This document shows positions 1 to 7,400 of a stretch of DNA of 10,068 nt, one piece after another. Within the stretch, counting starts at the first letter, position 1. Each line of letters opens with the position of its first letter. Position numbers and translations under genes: made by a program. Source of the DNA: Candidatus Methanophaga sp. GoMg3.2 (GTDB lineage Archaea; Halobacteriota; Syntropharchaeia; Alkanophagales; Methanospirareceae); the NCBI GenBank assembly GCA_013180565.1, contig QBUN01000352.1:1-10068 (forward strand), read 5' to 3'. The notes beneath the pieces were generated by a model that had not been told where the DNA came from, did not search any database, and saw only the letters and a list, made by a program, of their open reading frames with translations.

Positions 1-1
1 T

Positions 2-211
2 AGAGGCGCTTATCTAATAAACTTTGCTACTTTATTTTCCGGTGACGACTTAGTCGAGCTCGACAAAACCAATAACTGCTTGACCAATATCTGGATGTGC
101 GGAGATGTCAACTGCGATGGCAAAGTGACGATGTCGGATGTGCGAAATGTGTTCAATCGCTACTTTGATCCGGGGTATGAGTTGAATTGTTGCTGCGGGG
201 GTGGAGGGTAG
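2..211 (+). CDS. C-terminal fragment of a secreted CARDB/dockerin-like protein
   Basis: The frame is open from the window edge to a TAG stop, so only the last 69 codons are seen and the start lies outside. Residues around nt 50-79 read DLVELDKTNNC, which matches the end of a CARDB domain (compare ELDETNNC and EIDETNNC in the giant protein downstream). This is followed by CGDVNCDGKVTMSDVRNVFN. Nt 104-139 spell a D-x-N-x-D-G-x5-D calcium loop as in one half of a type I dockerin. The protein ends in a short Cys/Gly-rich tail (three Cys, four Gly). Dockerin-like repeats normally bind calcium and cohesin domains outside the cell; whether this single visible repeat does so is inference. A terminator hairpin follows 22 nt after the stop. 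The shared CARDB ending suggests that this gene and the giant gene at 1494 belong to one family of surface proteins. Confidence 0.8.
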   Translation, partial: RGAYLINFATLFSGDDLVELDKTNNCLTNIWMCGDVNCDGKVTMSDVRNVFNRYFDPGYELNCCCGGGG

Positions 212-233
212 AGTAATGGGAAGTATGAAAAGA

Positions 234-263
234 TAAGCGGCTACATGCCGCTTACCATTTTTT
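234..263 (+). terminator. Hairpin plus T-run terminator of the upstream gene
   Basis: An 8-bp perfect stem (TAAGCGGC at 234-241, GCCGCTTA at 247-254) with the loop TACAT is followed by CCA and six T residues (258-263). It lies 22 nt after the TAG stop of the dockerin-like gene, in the right place and orientation to end its transcript. Archaeal termination depends mainly on the U-tract, and the hairpin may add RNA stability. Confidence 0.7.
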
Positions 264-446
264 ATAAAAAAATAACAACAGTATCTCCGAATATATTTTA
301 GATATTAACAAAATAACCGATTTTAAGTGTTTCTAACAAATATAATCGAGCATATATTACCCATTAACCCTTCGATGCAAGGGTGGTCCGCAAATTAAGC
401 GGTAGAAAAAAGTAAAAACCGCAAAAAAGTCACATTAACAGCCTTG
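264..446. other. AT-rich intergenic region with two small hairpins
   Basis: There is no supportable gene here. Two adjacent inverted repeats stand out: CCCTT/AAGGG with a 6-nt loop at 368-383, and CCGC/GCGG with a 7-nt loop at 388-402. They lie between the upstream terminator and the end of the dead transposase, so they could be remains of the insertion-sequence end. I could not find a matching inverted repeat near 1211-1325 to prove that. Confidence 0.4.
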
Positions 447-1211
447 CTATAAGCTAACTCCATCAATATAGCCAAATTTTCCATTTAACTCCCCATAAAT
501 CTTGTCTGGGGGCGGACCTTTATCGTCCAAAATATCCTTCTTTCCGAGGAGTTCAATAACTGCAAATACCGCTGCTTTGATGATGTGCCTCCTGAACAGG
601 ATATTAACAAATCTCCTGAACGGAACACGCCCCTTGAAGAACTGCCATACATTGTACAGCATGCACTTGAATACGAAGAGTGCGATCCGTATCATGAGTA
701 TTAGCGATTTTGTCTTGATTTTGACCTCATCCTGCACTCTAAACGTGGTTTCTATACCTCATCTCTTCTTATAATAGCGTACGTATCTGAAAAGCGTATC
801 ATATTTGTATGAACCAGTAGCACCTTTGACACCATTTCTGTAATCGTGGATCCATAGATTCTTTATCCGCCCGTAAAAAGGCTCATGGGTCTCATCAATT
901 GCTATAATGAATCGCCTTCTTCTTATCTGCCCCTTCGCCGCTTCGATGTTCCTTGCCATGACTTTTTTGTATTCACGCAATATCAGATCCATGCTGGCAC
1001 ACTCGGATAATCGCCAAAAAAGTGTGTCTACGTTTGGCAATCCCTGATCAATGCCGCCAATAGTCTCAACGTAATCCTTCGCCTACGCTGCATTCATCAG
1101 AAGTCGTACGAATGCACCAGGAGCGTATTCTGCATTCTCTAATGGATGTTTTTCGCTGAATATCCATCGCAACAGAGAAGATACCAGAAAATCCTCTACT
1201 GAATATCCCAT
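447..1211 (-). pseudogene. Decayed DDE transposase (IS4/ISH3-like), disrupted
   Basis: Reading leftwards from ATG at 1211-1209, a single frame runs to TAG at 449-447 but is broken by TAG at 1085-1083 and TGA at 761-759. The N-terminal part begins MGYSVEDFLVSSLLRW. After the amber come AKDYVETIGGI and FIIAIDETHEPFYG, whose Asp fits the first acidic residue of a DDE transposase, then KGATGSYKY. The sequence then jumps to RYYKKR, the TGA, and GIETTFRVQDEVK. Related transposases typically read RWGIET here, so the TGA replaces a Trp codon and the Glu is the last DDE residue. The C-terminal part IRIALFVFKCMLYNVW fits the usual transposase tail. The stretch that should hold the second Asp, probably well over 100 residues, is missing near nt 780-810, implying an internal deletion. 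With two nonsense codons and no full catalytic triad it cannot be active. The exact IS family is uncertain. Confidence 0.8.
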
Positions 1212-1253
1212 ACTAGTAGAATTGCCGTACAACTACTAAAAAATCTTTTATCA

Positions 1254-1268
1254 GTATTTAAATTTTTT
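1254..1268 (-). promoter_or_regulatory. TATA/BRE-like promoter of the transposase remnant
   Basis: On the minus strand the sequence reads AAAAAATTTAAATAC, an A-rich BRE-like stretch followed by an archaeal TATA-like box (TTTAAATAC, 1262-1254). It lies about 45 nt upstream of the transposase ATG at 1211, which would give a leader of roughly 20 nt. Position and composition fit; there is no experimental evidence. Confidence 0.45.
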
Positions 1269-1386
1269 ACGCTGATTCTTTTAAAGATATCTTTTTAATC
1301 CTCCTGTTTATGCGGGATACAAGTATTGTGCAACGGCATTATTATGCATAAGAGAAAATATGGGCTTTCGGAGATACTGATAATAC

Positions 1387-1401
1387 GGAAAGTTATTTAT
1401 A
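1387..1401 (+). promoter_or_regulatory. Candidate BRE/TATA promoter of the giant surface-protein gene
   Basis: GGAAAG (1387-1392) followed by TTATTTATA (1393-1401) resembles an archaeal BRE plus TATA box. Transcription would start near 1425, leaving a leader of about 70 nt before the ATG at 1494. A second AT-rich candidate (GTTTAAATC, 1424-1432) cannot be excluded. Confidence 0.35.
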
Positions 1402-1479
1402 GTCCTTTGTATAATCTTACTTTGTTTAAATCATTTCCTCTTATCGCTTTGTGCAGGACGGAGAGGCATCAGCCAAAAA

Positions 1480-1484
1480 GGGAG
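1480..1484 (+). promoter_or_regulatory. Ribosome-binding site that fixes the start at 1494
   Basis: GGGAG lies 9 nt upstream of ATG 1494, matching a Shine-Dalgarno sequence. The encoded N-terminus from that ATG is a textbook signal peptide. The frame stays open upstream to a TTG at 1326, but starting there would bury the signal peptide behind 56 unremarkable residues, so the ATG is preferred. Confidence 0.65.
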
Positions 1485-1493
1485 AGCGCCAAA

Positions 1494-4400
1494 ATGAAAC
1501 TACTTGCTTTGGGATTAGCAGTATTAACGATTTTAGTCGTGACGGCGCTGCTGCCAATAGCGATTGCGCAAGAAGTGCCGGCGCACGTGGTGATAAGTGA
1601 GGTGCAGGTTGCGACCAATGAGTTTGTGGAATTGTATAATCCAACTAATAGTGCCATAAATATGACAGACTGGCATTGGTGCTATTTTCCTTCTACTAAA
1701 ACAAGCTGGGATGATCCATCGAGAGATAAAGCGTTTCCTTTAGGAGCAACGATAGCCCCACATGGTTTTTATTTAGTAGGCTTGAAAGGATACCCTACAA
1801 GTGGTGGCAGTCCTGATTCGGACTGGCAAGCTTATACTTCAAGCCAGCTAAGTAACAGTGCAGGTACTGTAGGCATTTTCAATGGCAGTCCTTCAGATAG
1901 CACCCGGGTAGATGCTGTTGGTTGGGGCACAGCAGTGCATCTTACTGAGGGTGTTAATGCTAGCGTTCCTGCAGAAAACAAAAGCATCGAGCGGAAGTCG
2001 TTGAACGGTGGCTATGCACCTGCGCAAGACACCGATGATAATTCTGTTGACCTCTCCGTGCAGGGCACACCAACGCCAAAGAACTCGGCGGCACCTGCGA
2101 TAGACCCCGCGCCGGTCGAGCTCTTCGATGCCGCGGGCAACTTCAAAGGCAGGTTCACAAAGATTCAAGATGCGGTGGACCGTGCTATCGATGGAGATAC
2201 CGTTCTTGTGCATGACGGCACGTACAACGAGAACGTGGATGTAAACAAGCGATTGACTATTCGGTCGGAGATCGGCTCTGCGTTGACGATTGTGAATGCA
2301 TCAAATCCAAACGACCACGTATTTGAAGTAACCGCAAATTGGGTGAACATAAGTGGATTTACAGTGCAAAATGCTACTAAATCGACATATCCACAGACAG
2401 CAGGAATATATCTTGGAAACGGCGTAGAACATTGCAATATCTCCGATAACAAAGCAACAAATAATTACTTCGGCATCTGTCTGTGGTCTTCAGACAACAA
2501 CAATGTCACGAACAACACCTGTAACTCCAACGACAACTCCGGTATCTATCTAGAGCTCTCAAACAGCAACACCGTCTCTGACAACGTCTGCAACCAGAAT
2601 ACATGGGAAGGTATCTGGCTCGACCAGTCGAATAATAACGCCATTTATAACAACGCCGCAAACTTGAACAACCGCGGCATCGATCTGGAAGGGCAGTCGA
2701 ACGACAATATCATCACAAACAACACCTGCAACTCGAACAATATGTTGGGGATCAGCCTATTGTACCGGAACCCGGGCAACAATAACTTCTTTGCTGATAA
2801 CCTCGTATCGGACAACAACGACTATGACTTCTACTCACACGAGGATACAGATAACAACACTGTCGAAGACCTAACAGTAGCAAGTTACCCAACCACTATT
2901 TCGTTCACTTACGCCAACGGTGTTGGGCTAAAAGGCGTGGAAACTGCTCCTGGCGACCCTGTTGGAAAGGCAAACATCGGCAAATTCGTGAATGCAACGG
3001 ATGTAACTGCAGATTCATGGATTTTCTTAAACGTGAGCTATAGCGATGCTGATTTAGGCGGCGTTGATGAAGACAGTTTAAGGATGTGGAGGTACAACGA
3101 GACTGACTGGACGGAAGTGCCAGCGCCGAATGGGGTTAATACAATTGAAAATTATGTGTATGCGAATATAACGGAATTCAGCGTGTTTGCTCCTCTTGGG
3201 AATGTTACTGGTGCAAAACTCGAAATAAACAAAACCAGTGTTCCGGATCCTGTTTCGCCTGGCGGGACACTGAACTATACTATTCACGTGAATAACACCG
3301 GTAATGCAACTGCAACCAATGTTACGGTGATGGAGACATATGACAAGAACGTGACCTATGTTGCGGCTGTGCCTGCACCTTCGCAGGGGACTGATACGTG
3401 GCAATTCGCAACGCTGAATGTTAGCGAGACAAGATGGATAAATATTTCCGTTACTGTCAATGCGTCTGTTCTGAATGGGACCGTGTTGCACAACATCGTT
3501 AATGTGACGTGCGATGAAGGCGTTACGGATTCTGATGCCGAGGATACGACTGTTCTTTCGGCTCCGGAACCTGCTCTTGAAATAAACAAAACCGACAATC
3601 CGGATCCTGTTTCGCCTGGTGGGACATTAAACTATACCATTAGCGTGAATAACACAGGTAATGCAACTGCGACTAATGTTACGGCGATGGAAACATACGA
3701 CGAAAACGTGACCTTCGTCACGGCTGTGCCTGCACCTTCGCAGGGGAATGATACGTGGAAATTTACATCGCTCAATGTTAGCGAGACGAGATGGATAAAT
3801 ATTTCCGTTATCGTTAATGTATCTGTTCTGAATGGAACAGTGTTGCATAATGTCATTAATGTGACGTGTGATGAAGGCGTTTCGGATACAGATACAGAAG
3901 AAACAACAGTCTTTGCGGCTCCTGTACTCAACTGCACCTGCGGCGACATCTGTGTCAACGAGACGGGCTGGTGGCGTGATGGAGGCGCTTTTTTTGCCGG
4001 CGGTACGCCAATACAAGATGCAATTAATAACGCAATCGCAGGAGAAACGATCTGCGTCAAGGACGGCACGTACAACGAGAACGTGGACGTGAACGTAAAT
4101 CATCTAACGATTCGCTCAGAAAATGGCTTTACGAACTGCATCGTGAACGCATCAGATTCAGGCGATCATGTCTTCTGCCTGACCGAGGATTACGTGAACA
4201 TAAGCGGGTTCACGGTTAAAGGAGCAACTGGAAGCAAAAAGGCTGGAATATATCTTGTCGATGCGGAACAATGCAACATCTTAGACAATAAAGCAACGAA
4301 CAACCGCTACGGCCTCTACTTGCTGGGATCGTGCAACAACACGCTGACGAATAACATCGCTAACTCGAACAACGACCACGGCTTCTATCTGAATTCTTCA

Positions 4401-7400
4401 AGCAACAACGAGCTGACGAGCAACACCGCGAACTCGAACCACTACGGTATCTGGCTGTGGTTTTCATGCAGTAACACCCTCACAAGCAACACCGCTTCCA
4501 ACAACCGCTACTGGGGCATCAGGCTGGCTGCTTCGAGCAACAACACCCTCACGGGCAACAGCGCAAACTCGAACAACTACGATGGCATCAGGCTGGATTC
4601 TTCGAGCAAGTGCACCCTCACGGGCAACACCGTAAACATGAACAACAACTACGGCATCTACTTAGATTCTCATACCGGCTACAACCTCATCTACAACAAC
4701 TACTTCAATAACACGAACAATGCTCACGATGACGGAAATAACATTTGGAACATAACAAAGACCGCAGGATCAAACATTATCGGCGGTTCCTGGCTGGGTG
4801 GGAACTACTGGAGCAATTATGACGGAATCGATATAAATGGCGACGGACTTGGAGATACTTCGCTCCCGTATAACTCCTATGAGAACATAATAACTGGCGG
4901 AGATTGGCATCCATTGGTTCCAGCGAGTTTTGCACCTTTTCTAACAATAAAAAAATCCGACAATCCCGACCCCGTTCTTGCAGGCAGCACATTAAACTAT
5001 TTCATTATCTTGAGTAACACAGGATACATGAATGCAACGAATGTCACAGTGTCCGAGACATACGACGTAAACGTGACCTTTGTCTCTGCTATTCCTGCGC
5101 CTTCCGACGGGAACAACACGTGGATATTCTCTACGCTTAATGCTAACGAGACCAAATGGGTAAATATTTCTGTTACTGTCAACCCGTCTACTCCGATAGG
5201 AACAATTCTTTATAATATCGTTAATGTTACCTCTGATGATGGGATTATGAATTCTGATACCGAAGATACTGGCGTTTTCATTGAAGAACTCAACTGTACA
5301 TGCGGCGACATATGTGTAAAAACCTCTGGTTGGTGGCACGATGGCGGACCCTTTCACTGTAGCGATACGCCAATACAAGATGCAATTGATAACGCAAGTG
5401 CAGGGGATACAATTTGTGTTAAGGACGGCACTTATGACGAGAACGTGGATGTAAACAAGCGATTAACGCTAAAATCTGAGAATGGAGCTGCTTCGACAAT
5501 TGTTCAAGCAGTGAATTATGATAATCATGTATTTGAGGTGACCGCGGATTATGTGAACATAATAGGATTTACGGTGACGGGAACAGCCGGCTTCTGGACG
5601 GCTGGAATATATCTCAAAGACGGTGTTTACCACTGTAACATCTCAGATAACACCGCGTCAAATAACGGCTGCGGCATCTGGCTGCATTCTTCGAGCAACA
5701 ACACGCTCACAGGCAACACCGCTACGAACAACGACTGGTATGGCATAAGGCTCGATTTTTCGAGCAACAACACGCTCACAAGCAACACCGCTACGGACAA
5801 CGAAAACGGTGGCATCTATCTGGGTTCTTCGAGCAACAACACGCTCACAAGCAACACCGCTAACTCGAACAACGAAGACGGTGGCATCTATCTAAGTTCT
5901 TCGTGCAGTAACACGCTCACGAACAACACCGCAAATTCGAACAACGGTTACGGTGGCTTTAGGCTGTCTTCTTCGAGCAATGACAACACCCTATCGGGCA
6001 ACACTGCAAACTCGAATGACGACGGCATCTCGCTGCATTCTTCGAGCAACAATGAGTTCACGAACAACACAGCTTCGAACAACACATGCTGGGGCATCAA
6101 CCTATGTGCATATTCGGTAGACAACATTCTCACGGGCAACACTGTAAACTCGAACAACAACGGTATCGGGCTGGATTGTTCGGGCACCAACATCCTCACG
6201 AGCAACACCGCTAACGCGAACACACGCTATGGCATCTGGCTGTATTTTTCGGGTAGTAACACCCTCAGGGATAATACCGCAAACTCGAACAACGGCTACG
6301 GCATCTGGCTGCATTCTTCGAGCAGTAACGAGCTCACAAGCAACACCGCAAACTCGAACAACGACTATGGCATCTACCTATGCCATTATTCAAGTAACAA
6401 TGTCATCTACAACAACTACTTCAACAACACAAACAACGCTTACGATAACGAAAACAACATCTGGAACATCACGCCGACCTTAGGAGAGAACATTATCGGC
6501 GGTTCCTGGCTGGGCGGGAACTACTGGAGCGATTATGATGGAATGGATACAAATGGCGATGGTCTTGGAGATACCTTGCTACCGTATAATTCTACGGGTG
6601 ATATAATAACTGGAGGCGATTATCACCCATTGGTTCATGCACTACCTCCTGTACCCGGCATAGAGCTAAAGAAATGGGTAAAGTATAAGGACGAATCAGA
6701 CAGTGAATATCGGAAGGCAATAGAGGATGCAAAGATCTGCAACAATGTTACATTTAAGATTGCGGTACAGAACAACGGCACTGGTACCAACCTGACTGGT
6801 ATATCAGTCACGGATGTCTTGAACTGCAGTTTAGGATACATTAACGACAGTGCGAATATTCCACCTACTATCTATGAAGACCACTGCCCAAATAATCAAA
6901 CATTTATATGGCAATTCCCGGGAGTATGGCTCGAACCCTGCGAGTACATAAACATCACCTTCGATGCACACGTTGACGAATGCGGTAATGGCACCAACTA
7001 TGGACGTGTCGAAGCGGAGAATGAGACCGGTTATTCTGTTTCTGACGAGGACACCGTGTGGGTTAATTGCACGGAGGTGCCACCGGTGTGTGTAGAAACA
7101 GCTACGGGCTCGGGTATCGCATGCTTCGAGACCGATGTAGGAACGATTAAGGACCTCGTAGCGGTTGATGAGTCCACATTACCTGCAGAGGGAAAACCAG
7201 CGCTCGTATTCCCGCATGGCTTCTTCTCGTTCAACATAACTGGACTCACACCGGGTCAAACAGTGGTAGTTACGATTACGCTGCCGGACAATGTTCCCGT
7301 GGGGACACAATACTGGAAATATCATGCCTCTGAGGGTGGATGGATTCAGATACGGATGGGCAGCGACGATGGCGATAATGTGATCACGATCACGCTTGTA

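Noticed and set aside
502..774. Plus-strand 90-codon reading frame
   Set aside because: It lies antisense to the transposase remnant and shows no domain or promoter of its own.
447..1085. Pyrrolysine or stop-codon recoding to explain the TAG in the transposase and at 9933
   Set aside because: The transposase also has a TGA at a Trp position and a missing core, so ordinary decay explains it. The upstream gene uses TAG as a true stop followed by a terminator. Reading through 9933 adds only 16 codons before TAA.
211..1325. Terminal inverted repeats bounding the dead transposase
   Set aside because: Comparing both flanks by eye gave only short AT-rich resemblance, not a convincing inverted-repeat pair or target duplication.
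1326..1493. N-terminal extension of the giant protein from a TTG at 1326
   Set aside because: The extra 56 residues look random and would precede a clear signal peptide; ATG 1494 has GGGAG upstream at 9 nt.
4300..6430. CRISPR-like regular repeats
   Set aside because: The repeats are coding, degenerate and contiguous in frame as PbH1 coils; there are no conserved direct repeats separated by unique spacers.
2116..6645. True NosD copper-loading function for the beta-helix segments
   Set aside because: Only the fold family is shared. There are no nos operon genes nearby, and the helices sit in a giant secreted protein with no metal-site signature that I can point to.
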